A stretch of 64,000 nucleotides of DNA from Hydrogenophaga sp. RAC07 (GCF_001713375.1 NZ_CP016449.1:930001-994000); one strand, 5' to 3'; positions 45,080-55,423 are shown, counted from the first letter of the stretch. Numbers and translations: made by a program. The notes: a model not told the origin generated them from the letters alone.

Positions 45080-47680
45080 TCAGGCACCCAGGCTTTGATT
45101 GCGCAAATCGGCGTGGCTGAAGTGAAGACGGCTGACTTCGTTGGAGAGTTCCACCGCCGAGATCTCGCAACCGTCAAGCAGCTCGGCGAGGTCGCTCCAG
45201 GTGCGCAGGCCTTCGGGGCTGCGTTGCCAGTTGCTCAGGTCGGGCAGCACCCAGGTGTCGGGGTTGGGCAGGCCCTGGGCCAGCACGGCGTCTTGCGGCG
45301 TGGCGCTGCTGGCCAACTTGGCCAGGCGCGAGCGCAGCGTCTGCACCACCCAGGCGAGCGAGCGTGGGTTGTCGCGGTCCATCACCAGCAGGTCGATGAG
45401 GGCGACCATGTCGCGCCGTTGCTGGTACTGGGCGTGGAAAGTGATGGTGCTGTCGAACAACGCGACCACGGCTTCGAAGCCGGCCTGGTCGTGCACGCAG
45501 CCGTGCTCAAGCGCGAGCGACAGGGCGCGCGAGAGCGTGATGAGGCGTTCGATGTGGCGACCCATGGAGAGCAGGCGCCAGCCGTCGTCGTGCACCATGC
45601 GGTCGGTTTGTGAGCCGGTGATGGCGGCCAGCAGTTCGCTGGCGTTCTGCAGCGCTGTCAGGGCTTCGACGGTGGCGTATTCGGCGTCGGTCGACAGGGC
45701 GGCACAGTCGCGCGCAAAGCAGGTTTCGGTGCGCTCGATCAGGTGCCAGTGTTCCTGCGAGAGGCGCTCGCGCACCTGCGAGGCGGCGGACTTGAGCGCG
45801 CGCAGGTTGAAGCCCACGCTGTGCGACTTGGCAAACAGCGGGTCGGCCGCTTTGGGCGAGAGCGCAGCCATGAGGCTGCGCGCGAACACTCGCGGCGAGG
45901 CGGTGGCGGTCGGCGCTTCGGAGATCACCAGCGAGTTCTCGGTGGCGGTGGCGGTGAGCCACGCCATCAGCGGGCGCGAGTTGGGCTCTTCGCCGCCCAG
46001 GTGGTTGAGCACGATTTGCGCGAGCCGCACGCTGTTTTCGGCGCGCTCGGTGTAGCGGCCCAGCCAGAACAGGTTCTCTGCCGCCCGGCTGGTGACGGGA
46101 CGCTTCTGTTGTGCCAGTGCGAGTGTGCTGGGCGCCGATTGCAGCAGGCTCGTGTGGTCGACCGGGCCGTCGGTGAGCACCCAGCAGTCGGCGCTGCTGC
46201 CACCGCGCTGCATGGCGGCGATGAGTTCTCCGCGCGGCGCCAGGCGCACCAGGCCACCGGGCAACACGCGCCAGGAGCCGGCACCGTCGGCCAGTGCAAA
46301 CACGCGCAGCATGGCCGAACGTGGCATCAGCCGTTCGCCCGACCAGGTGGGCGTTTGCGACAAGGGGAGCCACGATTGAACGGTGTAGTGATCCGGGTGG
46401 CGGGCCATGCGGCCCGACCATTCGTCGAGCTCGCGTTCGCTCAGGCTCTGGCCCATGGCGGTGTCCAGCCCCGATTGCGGGTAGGTGGGTTTGATCACGC
46501 TGCCCTTGATGAGCGGCAGCACCTCGCGCAGCGCGGCGTCTTCGCCGCACCACCAGGTGGCCAGCGACGGCATGGCGAGTTCTTCGCCCAGCAGGTGGCG
46601 GCTGATGGCGGGCAGAAAGCCCAGCAGGGCGCTGGACTCGAGCGGTGCCGAGCCGGGCGCGTTGGCCAGCAGCAGGTTGCCCGCGCGCAGCACCTGCAGC
46701 AGGCCGGGCACGCCCAGCCGCGAATCGGAGCGCAGTTCCAAGGGGTCCAGCCACTCGTCGTCCAGCCGCTTGATCAGCGCGTGCACAGGCTCCAGGCCGC
46801 TGAGCGTCTTCAAGTAGAGGCGCTGGTCGCGCACGGTGAGGTCGTTGCCCTCCACCAGCGTGAGGCCGAGGTAACGCGCCAGGTAGGCGTGTTCGAAATA
46901 GGTTTCGTTGTAGGGGCCGGGGGTGAGCAGCGCGATGCGCGCGTTCTCGCCTTCGGGCGCCATGCGTTTGATGCCGTCCATGAGCGCGCGGTAGCTCGCG
47001 GCCAGACGCTGCACCTTCATGCCGGCGAAGGCCTTGGGGAACTGGCGCGCAATCGCGATGCGGTTTTCCAGCAGGTAGCCCAGGCCCGAAGGCGCCTGCG
47101 TGCGCTGACCCACCACCCACCAGCGGCCGTCGGGACCGTGCGCCAGATCGAAGCCCACGATGTGCAGCCAGGTGTCGCCCGGTGGTTTCACGCCCTGCAT
47201 CGATCGCAGGTAACCCGGGTGGCCTTGCACCAGCGCGGCGGGCAGCAACGCGCGCTTGAGCAGCTCACGTTCGCCGTAGAGGTCGCCCATGATGGCGTTG
47301 AGCAGGCGGGTGCGCTGCAACACGCCGGCCTCGATCTGTGCCCAGTCCTGCGGACCGACCAGCATGGGGAAAAGGTCCAGCGCCCAGGGCCGCTGCAGGC
47401 CGGCCGAGGCGTCGGCGTAGACGTTGTAGGTCACGCCGTTGTCGCGGATCTGGCGCTGCAGGTTGTCGTTGCGGCGGCTCAGGTCGGCCAGGCCGTCGGT
47501 GCCGATGTGCTCGAAGAAACTGTCCCAGGCGGGCGCGAGTGCGTCGCCGCTGGACTTGCCCCCGGCGCGCAGTTCGTCCCGGTGGCCCGGGTCTGCGGGG
47601 ACCGACAAGGACAAAGCCCAGTCACCGGGGTTGTCGGGGCTGAGCTCGTCGAAGAGGGAGTCGGAGGGGTCGTGGTTCAC
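45080..47680 (-). CDS. fused circularly permuted ATP-grasp and alpha-E protein
   Basis: 866 residues. The N-terminal two thirds is a type-2 circularly permuted ATP-grasp (COG2308-like): VTYNVYADASAGLQRPWALD, YERELLKRAL-type helix, LLTPGPYNETYFEHAYLARYLG, GVPGLLQVLRAGNLLLANAPGS and KPTYPQSG. From about residue 527 comes an alpha-E helical domain (COG2307-like), opening AAENLFWLGRYTERAEN. ATP-grasp enzymes join a carboxylate to an amine using ATP; the substrate is unknown. GTG 47680 is preferred to TTG 47713; neither has a strong ribosome site. A split version of the same two domains lies at 53922-56383. Confidence 0.88.
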   Translation of the reverse strand: MNHDPSDSLFDELSPDNPGDWALSLSVPADPGHRDELRAGGKSSGDALAPAWDSFFEHIGTDGLADLSRRNDNLQRQIRDNGVTYNVYADASAGLQRPWALDLFPMLVGPQDWAQIEAGVLQRTRLLNAIMGDLYGERELLKRALLPAALVQGHPGYLRSMQGVKPPGDTWLHIVGFDLAHGPDGRWWVVGQRTQAPSGLGYLLENRIAIARQFPKAFAGMKVQRLAASYRALMDGIKRMAPEGENARIALLTPGPYNETYFEHAYLARYLGLTLVEGNDLTVRDQRLYLKTLSGLEPVHALIKRLDDEWLDPLELRSDSRLGVPGLLQVLRAGNLLLANAPGSAPLESSALLGFLPAISRHLLGEELAMPSLATWWCGEDAALREVLPLIKGSVIKPTYPQSGLDTAMGQSLSERELDEWSGRMARHPDHYTVQSWLPLSQTPTWSGERLMPRSAMLRVFALADGAGSWRVLPGGLVRLAPRGELIAAMQRGGSSADCWVLTDGPVDHTSLLQSAPSTLALAQQKRPVTSRAAENLFWLGRYTERAENSVRLAQIVLNHLGGEEPNSRPLMAWLTATATENSLVISEAPTATASPRVFARSLMAALSPKAADPLFAKSHSVGFNLRALKSAASQVRERLSQEHWHLIERTETCFARDCAALSTDAEYATVEALTALQNASELLAAITGSQTDRMVHDDGWRLLSMGRHIERLITLSRALSLALEHGCVHDQAGFEAVVALFDSTITFHAQYQQRRDMVALIDLLVMDRDNPRSLAWVVQTLRSRLAKLASSATPQDAVLAQGLPNPDTWVLPDLSNWQRSPEGLRTWSDLAELLDGCEISAVELSNEVSRLHFSHADLRNQSLGA

Positions 47681-47775
47681 TGTGCCCGAGTATGCCCGGT
47701 GCCCTGCGGGCAATACCCCGCCGGGGTCCCCGCCTTGTTGCTTCCGTCACACAAGGCGGGCCACCCGCCGGGTGG

Positions 47776-50700
47776 TCAGTAGCGCAGGTCCAGCGTGGCG
47801 GGGAACTCGCGGCTGCTGCTGGCGGGCTTCACGTCCATGTGGCCCGGGGTGTGCCCCATCTGGAAGAAACGCGACATGCGGCGGCTCTCGGCCTCGTAGG
47901 CGTTGATCGGGAAGGTGTCGTAGTTGCGCCCGCCCGGGTGCGCCACGTGGTACTGGCAGCCACCCATGGAGCGTTTCATCCAGGTGTCGACGATGTCGAA
48001 CGTGAGCGGCGCATGCGACGGAATCGAAGGGTGCAGCGCCGACGGCGGGCTCCAGGCCTTGTAGCGAACGCCAGCCACATATTCGCCGGCCGTGCCGGTG
48101 GTTTGCAGCGGGATGGCGCGGCCGTTGCAGGTGATCACATGTCGGCTGTCGTTCCATCCTTTGACGCGCACTTCGATGCGCTCCAGCGACGAGTCCACGT
48201 ACCGCACGGTGCCGCCCGGCGCGCCTTCCTCGCCCATCACATGCCAGGGCTCCAGCGCGCTGCGCAGCGTGAGTTCGATGCCGCGCGCAGCCACCTGGCC
48301 CACCATGGGGAAGCGGAATTCGAAGTGCGGGTCGAACCAGGCCATGTCGAACTTGTAGCCAAAGTCGGCCAGATCGGTGAGCACGTCTTCAAAGTCCATG
48401 CGCACATAGGTGGGCAGCAGGTAGCGGTCGTGCAGCTCGGTGCCCCAGCGGGTGAGGCGGCCGTGCCAGGGCTGCTGCCAGAAGCGCGAGACCAGGGCGC
48501 GCAACAGCAGCTGCTGCGCGATGCTCATGCGTGCGTGCGGCGGCATTTCAAACGCTCGCAACTCCAGCAGGCCCAGACGGCCGGTGGGCGTGTCGGGGGA
48601 ATAGAGCTTGTCGATGCAGAACTCGCTGCGGTGCGTGTTGCCCGTCACGTCGATCAGGATGTTGCGCAGCGTGCGGTCGACCATCCACGGTGGCATGTGG
48701 TCGCCGTAGGTGGTGCGGTTCTTCTCGATCTGCGCCAGCGCAATCTCCAGCTCGTACAGCTGGTCGTTGCGCGCCTCGTCCACGCGCGGCGCCTGGCTGG
48801 TCGGGCCGATGAAGAGGCCACTGAACAGGTACGACAACGAGGGGTGGTTGTGCCAGTAGGCAATCAGGCTGCCGAGCAGCTCGGGCTTGCGCAGGAACGG
48901 CGAGTCGGCCGGCGTGGCGCCGCCCATCACGAAGTGGTTGCCGCCACCGGTGCCGGTGTGGCGGCCATCGGTCATGAACTTCTCGGCGCACAGCTTGGTC
49001 TGGTGCGCGGCCTCGTACAAAAACTCGGTGTGCTCCACCAGCTCGCCCCAGGTGTGGGCGGGGTGGATGTTGACCTCCACCACGCCCGGGTCGGGGGTGA
49101 TCTGCAGCATCTTCAGGCGTGGGTCGCGTGGTGGTGGGTAGCCCTCCAGCACGATGGTCATGCCCAGGCGCTCGGCCGTGGCTTCCACCGCGGCCAGCAG
49201 ATCCAGGTAGTCCTCCAGATGCGCCATGGGCGGCATGAAGATGTAGAGGTGCTGGATCTTGCCGCCACCGGCTTTTTCGGCCTTGGGGCCGTTGGCGCGA
49301 TGCGGGTCGCGGGCCTCCACGCAAAGTGCGGTGCGGGTCAGCCAGGCGGCCGATTCGGCGCGCTGCGGAAAGCGGGCCGACAAGGCTTGCGCGGGGGCTG
49401 CCCCCGGGCCGGGCTGGCCGGCACGCAGGCCTTCCACGGTTTCGGCGTCGGGGTCGAAGTCCATGCCCTGCATGGAGACGGTGCCGCCTTCGGCAAAACC
49501 GCCGCCCACCTGGTGCGGCGAAACCTGGTGCTTGACCGCCGCGCCGCGCGGCAGCGGGTCGCGCGCGGTGTGCGGGTCCTGTTCGATGTGGTACGGGTAG
49601 TCGCCGGCCGAGACCCAGGGCAGAGAGTCGAGCGGCAGGCGGTAGCCCATGGGCGAATCACCGGGCACGAGGTACATGCGCTCGTCGCGGAAGAACCAGG
49701 GGCCGGTGGACCACACCGTGCCCGAGACGCGCGTGTAGGCACTCTTGCCGTTGTTGGACAAGGCGCCGTTGGGGCCCGAGGCCTGCAGCGGCAGCACGTA
49801 GCCCACCGTGGCCTCCAGGCCCTGGGTGAAGACGCGGCGCAGGCGCGCGCGCTCGAGCTCGTCGTCCAACTTGGCGTCGAACGGGTCCACGTTCACGGGC
49901 AGGCGGCGTTCGCGCCAGAGGTAGTACCAGGTGTCTTCAAAACCGGGGGTGATGTACTGCGTGGACAGGCCGAGCTTGCGGGCCAGCGCCTGCGTGAAGC
50001 GGCGCGCGTCGTCGGCGGTGTAGTGCTTTTCGTCGCGCTCGTCGGCCAGCAGCGCGGGGTTGTTCCAGATGGTTTCGCCGTCGGCGCGCCAGAACATGGA
50101 CAGTGCCCAGCGCGGCAACTGCTCGCCCGGGTACCATTTGCCCTGACCCATGTGCACGAAGCCGCCGGCGCCGTATTCCACGCGCAGGCGGTTCAGCAGT
50201 TCGGTGGCGTAGCCGCGTTTGGTCGGGCCGAGCGCGTCGGTGTTCCACTCGCCCGCGTCGCGGTCGCTGGTGGCCACGAAGGTCGGCTCACCGCCCATGG
50301 TCAGGCGCACATCGTGTTTCTGCAGGTCCACGTCGACCTTGTCGCCCAGCGCGACCACACCGGCCCACTGGTCGTCGGTGTAGGGCAGGGTCACGCGGGG
50401 CGATTCGTAGACGCGGGTCACGCCCATGTGGTGGCTGAACTCCACTTCACATTTGTCCATGGCGCCTTCCACCGGCGCGGCGCTGGAGGGCTGCGGCGTG
50501 CAGGCCAGCGGGATGTGGCCTTCACCGGCGAGCAGGCCCGAGGTCGGGTCCAGGCCGATCCAGCCAGCGCCGGGCAGGAACACCTCGCACCAGGCGTGCA
50601 GGTCGGTGAAGTCCTGTTCGGGTCCGTTGGGGCCGTCGACCGATTTCACGTCGCTCTTGAGCTGGATCAGGTAGCCCGAGACGAAGCGCGCGGCCAGGCC

Positions 50701-51282
50701 CATGTGGCGCAGGATCTGCACCAGCAGCCAGCCGGTGTCGCGGCACGAACCGCTGCCCAGCTTGAGCGTCTCTTCCGGCGCCTGCACACCCGGCTCCATG
50801 CGGATGGTGTACGAGATCGCGTGCTGCAGTTTCTGGTTCACGTCGACCAGAAAGTCGATCGTGCGGCGTTCGCTGCGGTCCACCGTGGCGAGATACGCCT
50901 TGAGCAACGGTGTCACGGGCGCCGTCACCAGGTAGGGTGCGAGTTCCTTTTTCTGCTCTTCGTCGTAGCTGAACGGGAAGTTCTCCGCGCGCGGCTCCAG
51001 GAAAAAATCGAACGGGTTGTAGACCGCCATTTCCACCACCAGGTCGATGGTGACCTTGAACTCGGTGGTGGGCTCGGGGAAGACCAGGCGGGCCTGGTAG
51101 TTGGCGAACGGGTCCTGCTGCCAGTTGATGAAATGGCCTTCGGGCTCGATGCGCTGGGAGTACGACAGCACCTTGGTGCGGCTGTGCGGCGCGGGCCGCA
51201 GACGGACCACCTGGGGGCCGAGTTTGACGAGCCGGTCGTATCGATAATGGGTGATGTGGCTCAGAGCGACATGAATGGCCAT
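47776..51282 (-). CDS. transglutaminase-fold protein fused to DUF2126
   Basis: 1168 residues. The N-terminus (MAIHVALSHITHYRYDRLVK) and residues 1-290 form a transglutaminase-like unit with GSGSCRDTGWLLVQILRHMG (Cys180), DLHAWCEVFLPG (His229) and WIGLDPTSG (Asp245), a complete triad. The rest is DUF2126: LTMGGEPTFVATSDRDAGEW, PRWALSMFWRADGE, YLWRERRLPVNVDP, FPPMAHLEDYLDL-type and GGNHFVMGG segments. This COG4196-type fusion is repeatedly found with ATP-grasp/alpha-E genes and is predicted to act on peptides or amide bonds. It begins the minus-strand series and is divergent from comEC. Confidence 0.9.
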   Translation of the reverse strand: MAIHVALSHITHYRYDRLVKLGPQVVRLRPAPHSRTKVLSYSQRIEPEGHFINWQQDPFANYQARLVFPEPTTEFKVTIDLVVEMAVYNPFDFFLEPRAENFPFSYDEEQKKELAPYLVTAPVTPLLKAYLATVDRSERRTIDFLVDVNQKLQHAISYTIRMEPGVQAPEETLKLGSGSCRDTGWLLVQILRHMGLAARFVSGYLIQLKSDVKSVDGPNGPEQDFTDLHAWCEVFLPGAGWIGLDPTSGLLAGEGHIPLACTPQPSSAAPVEGAMDKCEVEFSHHMGVTRVYESPRVTLPYTDDQWAGVVALGDKVDVDLQKHDVRLTMGGEPTFVATSDRDAGEWNTDALGPTKRGYATELLNRLRVEYGAGGFVHMGQGKWYPGEQLPRWALSMFWRADGETIWNNPALLADERDEKHYTADDARRFTQALARKLGLSTQYITPGFEDTWYYLWRERRLPVNVDPFDAKLDDELERARLRRVFTQGLEATVGYVLPLQASGPNGALSNNGKSAYTRVSGTVWSTGPWFFRDERMYLVPGDSPMGYRLPLDSLPWVSAGDYPYHIEQDPHTARDPLPRGAAVKHQVSPHQVGGGFAEGGTVSMQGMDFDPDAETVEGLRAGQPGPGAAPAQALSARFPQRAESAAWLTRTALCVEARDPHRANGPKAEKAGGGKIQHLYIFMPPMAHLEDYLDLLAAVEATAERLGMTIVLEGYPPPRDPRLKMLQITPDPGVVEVNIHPAHTWGELVEHTEFLYEAAHQTKLCAEKFMTDGRHTGTGGGNHFVMGGATPADSPFLRKPELLGSLIAYWHNHPSLSYLFSGLFIGPTSQAPRVDEARNDQLYELEIALAQIEKNRTTYGDHMPPWMVDRTLRNILIDVTGNTHRSEFCIDKLYSPDTPTGRLGLLELRAFEMPPHARMSIAQQLLLRALVSRFWQQPWHGRLTRWGTELHDRYLLPTYVRMDFEDVLTDLADFGYKFDMAWFDPHFEFRFPMVGQVAARGIELTLRSALEPWHVMGEEGAPGGTVRYVDSSLERIEVRVKGWNDSRHVITCNGRAIPLQTTGTAGEYVAGVRYKAWSPPSALHPSIPSHAPLTFDIVDTWMKRSMGGCQYHVAHPGGRNYDTFPINAYEAESRRMSRFFQMGHTPGHMDVKPASSSREFPATLDLRY

Positions 51283-51434
51283 GTGGGGGCTTTCAACGGG
51301 GAGGAAACAATGGATCGTCGGGCAATGGCTTGGCCGTGGGCGCTGGGACTCATCCTAGCAAGTCTTGCGCCAAAGAATGGTGATGGCACTGCCGGCAACG
51401 CGTTTGTGGTGGTGTTGCGCCCGACTCCCTGACC

Positions 51435-53867
51435 ATGCGCCGGGGCGGGCTGGCGGGTTTGCCGGGCTGGGTGCTGGGCGTGGCACTGCAGTTGCAGCAG
51501 CCGGCGCTGTGGGCCTTGGGGGTGTATGGCTTGCTGCTGTGCGCAGGCCTGGTGCTCGTGCTGGGCTCGCGTCTGGCGGGGCGGGTCAGCGGCCTCGTGC
51601 TCACGGTGCTCGCGGGCTGCCTGATCGGCTTTGGGCTCACCGGCGCACGCGCCGCGCACTTTGCCGGCCAGGCGCTGGACCCGACCTTGCAGGGCACCGA
51701 CATGGAACTGATTGGCCGCGTGGCCTCGTTGCCGCAGCGCACGGCGCAAGGCGAACGGTTTGACTTTGTGGTGGAGTCGGCCACGCGCGCAGGGACGCCG
51801 GTGCAGGTGCCCGAACGCATTCAGCTGGGCTGGATCAGCGGCTTTGGGCCCACTGCCGAGGGGCCGCACTGGGAGATGGCCAGCCAGGGCCCGGGCGTGC
51901 GCGCCGGGGACCGCTGGCGTTTCACCGTGCGCCTGCGCAGCCCGCACGGCCTGTCCAACCCCCACGGCTTTGACCGCGAGCACTGGCTCTGGGAGCACGG
52001 CATCCAGGCCACAGGCCATGTGAAAAGCGGTCCGCGCGACCCGGCGCCTGAGCATCTGGGGTCCACCCGGCGCCATCCGCTGAACGCATTTCGCCAGAGC
52101 GTGAGCGAACGCATCGACGAGCGCGTGGAGGATCCGCGCGCCGCCGGTGTGCTGGCGGCGCTGGTGGTGGGCGACCAGTCCGCCATCGACCGCGAGGACT
52201 GGGCGCTGTTCCGCACCACCGGCGTGGCCCACCTCATGAGCATTTCCGGCCTCCACGTGACCATGTTTGCCTGGCTGGCCACCGCGCTGCTGGCCCGGGG
52301 CTGGCGGCGGCTGGCCCCGGTGTGGCCCCAGGCCTTGCTGGCGGTGCCCACGCCGGTGGTGGCCGGCATGGGCGGGGTGGCGCTGGCGACGGCCTACGCC
52401 CTGTTTTCGGGCTGGGGCGTGCCGGCGCAGCGCACGGTGATCATGCTGGCCGTGGTGGTCGGTCTGCGCCTGGGGGTGCGGCATTGGCCGTGGCCGGTGG
52501 TGTGGCTGCTGGCGATGTCGGCGGTGTTGTTGCTCGATCCGTGGGCGCTCATGCAGCCGGGTTTCTGGCTCAGTTTTGTCGCGGTGGGTATCTTGTTTGC
52601 GACCGATCCCGGGCGTTCGCAGCGCGCCGTTGCGGACGGGGTGCCGGCGCGCGCGGTGCGGTCGGTGGTGGGTCTGCTGCGGGAGCAAGGCGTGGTCACG
52701 TTGGCCTTGGCGCCACTCACGCTGCTGCTCTTCGGACAGTTTTCGGTGGTGGGCCTGGTGGCCAACCTGGCGGCCATTCCGGTGGTGACCTTGTTCATCA
52801 CGCCGCTGGCCATGCTGGGCGTGGCTGTGCCGCCGCTGTGGGACGCGGCGGCCTGGGTGGTGCAGGCCATGGCCTCGGGGCTGCAGTGGATGGGGCAGGC
52901 CAGCTGGGCCGCGGTGTTTCGCCCGGCGGCGCCCTGGCCGCTGGCACTCTCTGCGGTGTTGGGCGGAGCGCTGCTGGTGCTGCGCCTGCCGTGGGTGGTG
53001 CGCTCAGCGGGGGTGCTGCTGCTCGCGCCCGCGCTGCTGTACGCGCCGCCACGCCCGGCGCCGGGACAGTTCGAGCTGCTGGCGCTGGACGTGGGGCAGG
53101 GCAGCGCGGTGCTGGTGCGCACGGCTGGGCACAGCCTGCTGTTCGACACCGGTCCACGCTTCGGCCCCGACAGTGACGCCGGCGAACGGGTGGTGTTGCC
53201 GCTGCTGCGCGCGCTGGGTGAGCGGCTCGACGCGGTGGTGGTGAGTCACCGCGACAGCGACCACGCGGGTGGGGCCGAGGCGGTGCGCGCGGCGCACCCG
53301 CAGGCGCGCTGGTTGTCGTCGTTCAGCGCCGAGACCGCAGAACGCTGCGTGGCCGGCCAACGCTGGACCTGGGACGGCGTGGACTTCGAGGTGCTGCGCC
53401 CGCTCCCGCAGGACTACGGCCCCGACGGGCAGGGCCTTCTGGGCAGCAACGCCATGTCGTGTGTGCTGCGCATTGCCAGCGCCGAACACAGCGCCTGGCT
53501 GGGAGGCGACATCGATGCCGCGCGCGAGGTGCAGCTGGCGCTGGCCCGGCCGCAGGACCGCGCCACCGTGCTGCTTGCACCGCACCACGGCAGCCTCACG
53601 TCGAGCACGCCGGTGCTGCTCAACACCCTGCAGCCACGCTGGGTGTTGGTGCAGTCGGGCTACCGCAACCGGTTTGGACACCCGGCACCTGCGGTGCTGG
53701 ATCGCTACCGGCAGCGCGAGATCCGCTGGGTGAATTCACCCGACTGCGGTGCGGCGACCTGGCGCAGCGCCGAGCCCGAGGCGGTGAGATGCCACCGCCT
53801 GGAAAGCCGTCGCTACTGGCATTACCACGATCAAAAAACGGTTCAACCCCCAACGATGGAGCGCTGA
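51435..53867 (+). CDS. comEC: DNA uptake channel ComEC/Rec2
   Basis: Inner-membrane protein for entry of single-stranded DNA in natural transformation, 810 residues. N-terminal DUF4131 region with helices (about 10-200); the competence domain starts GDQSAIDREDWALFRTTGVAHLMSISG and spans several helices to about 500; a beta-lactamase-like C-terminal domain carries LDVGQGSAVLVR, SHRDSDHAGG and LLAPHHGS, probably a nuclease. ATG 51435 is the first plausible start. The 152-base gap to the divergent gene contains no obvious binding site. It is the only competence gene in the window. Confidence 0.93.
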   Translation: MRRGGLAGLPGWVLGVALQLQQPALWALGVYGLLLCAGLVLVLGSRLAGRVSGLVLTVLAGCLIGFGLTGARAAHFAGQALDPTLQGTDMELIGRVASLPQRTAQGERFDFVVESATRAGTPVQVPERIQLGWISGFGPTAEGPHWEMASQGPGVRAGDRWRFTVRLRSPHGLSNPHGFDREHWLWEHGIQATGHVKSGPRDPAPEHLGSTRRHPLNAFRQSVSERIDERVEDPRAAGVLAALVVGDQSAIDREDWALFRTTGVAHLMSISGLHVTMFAWLATALLARGWRRLAPVWPQALLAVPTPVVAGMGGVALATAYALFSGWGVPAQRTVIMLAVVVGLRLGVRHWPWPVVWLLAMSAVLLLDPWALMQPGFWLSFVAVGILFATDPGRSQRAVADGVPARAVRSVVGLLREQGVVTLALAPLTLLLFGQFSVVGLVANLAAIPVVTLFITPLAMLGVAVPPLWDAAAWVVQAMASGLQWMGQASWAAVFRPAAPWPLALSAVLGGALLVLRLPWVVRSAGVLLLAPALLYAPPRPAPGQFELLALDVGQGSAVLVRTAGHSLLFDTGPRFGPDSDAGERVVLPLLRALGERLDAVVVSHRDSDHAGGAEAVRAAHPQARWLSSFSAETAERCVAGQRWTWDGVDFEVLRPLPQDYGPDGQGLLGSNAMSCVLRIASAEHSAWLGGDIDAAREVQLALARPQDRATVLLAPHHGSLTSSTPVLLNTLQPRWVLVQSGYRNRFGHPAPAVLDRYRQREIRWVNSPDCGAATWRSAEPEAVRCHRLESRRYWHYHDQKTVQPPTMER

Positions 53868-53921
53868 CACACCAATTGCTGGCCCACTCCTTGCTATGCT
53901 GTGGTCAGGAGAAAAAAGCCC

Positions 53922-55361
53922 ATGAGCAGACCGATGTTTGACGAAATGAATGCCTCGCCCAGCGAGGTTCGGGCCCATTACGAGAACTACGCCCGCTGGT
54001 TGGCGCAGCAGCCCGAAGAAGTCATGGCGGCCCGGCGCGAAGAGGCCGAAATGATCTTTCGGCGTGTCGGCATCACCTTTGCGGTGTACGGCGCCAAGGA
54101 CGAAGACGGCTCCGGCACCGAGCGCCTGATCCCGTTCGACCTGATTCCCCGCATCATTCCCGCGCACGAATGGCAGAGCATGGAAGAAGGTCTGGTGCAG
54201 CGCGTGACCGCGCTCAACCGCTTCATCCACGACGTTTACCACGACCAGGAAATCATCAAGGCGGGTATCGTGCCGGCCGAGCAGATCTTCCAGAACGCGC
54301 AGTTCCGCCCCGAAATGATGGGCGTGGACGTGCCGCACAACATCTACTCGCACATCGCGGGCGTGGACATCGTGCGCGCCCCCAACGCCGACGGCGTGGG
54401 TGAGTACTACGTGTTGGAGGACAACCTGCGCGTGCCCAGTGGTGTGAGCTACATGCTCGAAGACCGCAAGATGATGATGCGGCTGTTTCCCGAACTCTTC
54501 GGCGAGAACCGCGTGGCCCCGGTGGCCCACTACCCCGACCTGCTGCTGGAAACCCTGCGTGCGGTGAGCCCGGCCACCACGGCCGAGCCCACGGTGGTGG
54601 TGCTCACACCCGGCATGTACAACAGCGCCTACTTTGAACACGCCTTCCTTGCGCAGCAGATGGGCATCGAGCTGGTGGAGGGGCAAGACCTGTTCGTCAA
54701 GGACAACTTCGTCTACATGCGCACCACGCGCGGCCCCAAACGCGTGGACGTGATCTACCGCCGGGTGGACGACGACTTCCTCGACCCTTCCGTGTTCCGC
54801 CCCACCTCCACGCTTGGTTGCGAGGGTTTGCTGAGCGTGTACCGCAGCGGCAACGTGGCCATCTGCAACGCGGTGGGCACCGGCGTGGCCGACGACAAGT
54901 CGATCTACCCCTACGTGCCCAAGATGATCGAGTTCTACCTCGGGCAGAAACCCATTCTCAGCAACGTGCCCACCTTCATGGGCCGCGACGCCGAAGACCT
55001 CAAGTACATGCTTGCCAACATGAAAGACCTGGTGGTCAAAGAGGTGCACGGCGCCGGCGGCTACGGCATGCTGGTGGGCCCGGCTTCCACCAAGGCCGAG
55101 ATCGAAGACTTCCGCAAGGCTGTGGTGGCCAACCCCGGTGGCTACATCGCCCAGCCCACGCTCTCGCTCTCCACCTGCCCCACCTATGTGCAAAGCGGCG
55201 TGGCGCCGCGCCACATCGACCTGCGCCCCTTTGTGCTCAGCGGCAAAGAGGTGCAGATGGTGCCGGGGGGGCTCACCCGCGTGGCGCTCAAGGATGGTTC
55301 TCTGGTCGTCAACTCTTCGCAGGGCGGCGGCACCAAGGACACCTGGGTTCTGGAAGATTGA
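53922..55361 (+). CDS. circularly permuted type 2 ATP-grasp protein
   Basis: 479 residues. AGGAG precedes ATG 53922. Segments: IPFDLIPRIIPAHEWQSMEEGLVQR, EIIKAGIVPAEQIFQNAQFR, YYVLEDNLRVPSGVSYMLEDR, LLTPGMYNSAYFEHAFLAQQMG, KRVDVIYRRVDDDFLDP and VVKEVHGAGGYGMLVGP, typical of COG2308. The fold predicts amide-bond formation with ATP. This is the free-standing paralogue of the N-terminal part of the fused gene at 45080-47680, and the alpha-E gene 62 bases downstream is the other half. It lies 55 bases after comEC. Confidence 0.92.
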   Translation: MSRPMFDEMNASPSEVRAHYENYARWLAQQPEEVMAARREEAEMIFRRVGITFAVYGAKDEDGSGTERLIPFDLIPRIIPAHEWQSMEEGLVQRVTALNRFIHDVYHDQEIIKAGIVPAEQIFQNAQFRPEMMGVDVPHNIYSHIAGVDIVRAPNADGVGEYYVLEDNLRVPSGVSYMLEDRKMMMRLFPELFGENRVAPVAHYPDLLLETLRAVSPATTAEPTVVVLTPGMYNSAYFEHAFLAQQMGIELVEGQDLFVKDNFVYMRTTRGPKRVDVIYRRVDDDFLDPSVFRPTSTLGCEGLLSVYRSGNVAICNAVGTGVADDKSIYPYVPKMIEFYLGQKPILSNVPTFMGRDAEDLKYMLANMKDLVVKEVHGAGGYGMLVGPASTKAEIEDFRKAVVANPGGYIAQPTLSLSTCPTYVQSGVAPRHIDLRPFVLSGKEVQMVPGGLTRVALKDGSLVVNSSQGGGTKDTWVLED

Positions 55362-55375
55362 AGATCGAATAGACC

Positions 55376-55403
55376 TGGGGTCAGATCTTCAGCCCTGACC
55401 CCA
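55376..55403. repeat. inverted repeat between ATP-grasp and alpha-E genes
   Basis: TGGGGTCAG, ten-base spacer, CTGACCCCA: a perfect nine-base stem. It resembles short REP-like palindromes common in betaproteobacteria. It lies 14 bases after the ATP-grasp stop and 20 bases before the alpha-E start, so it could also limit readthrough or protect the upstream mRNA. Confidence 0.7.
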
Positions 55404-55423
55404 TCTGAACATAGGGACCCAAC

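Noticed and set aside
44992..45177. 61-residue frame reading through the 91-base repeat
   Set aside because: It is made of repeat sequence and the end of the neighbouring gene in another frame; no independent support.
47692..51432. 1246-residue open frame opposite the transglutaminase/DUF2126 gene
   Set aside because: Arg/Val/His/Gly-rich composition without motifs; the opposite strand has clear family motifs. Such shadows are expected in GC-rich codon-biased DNA.
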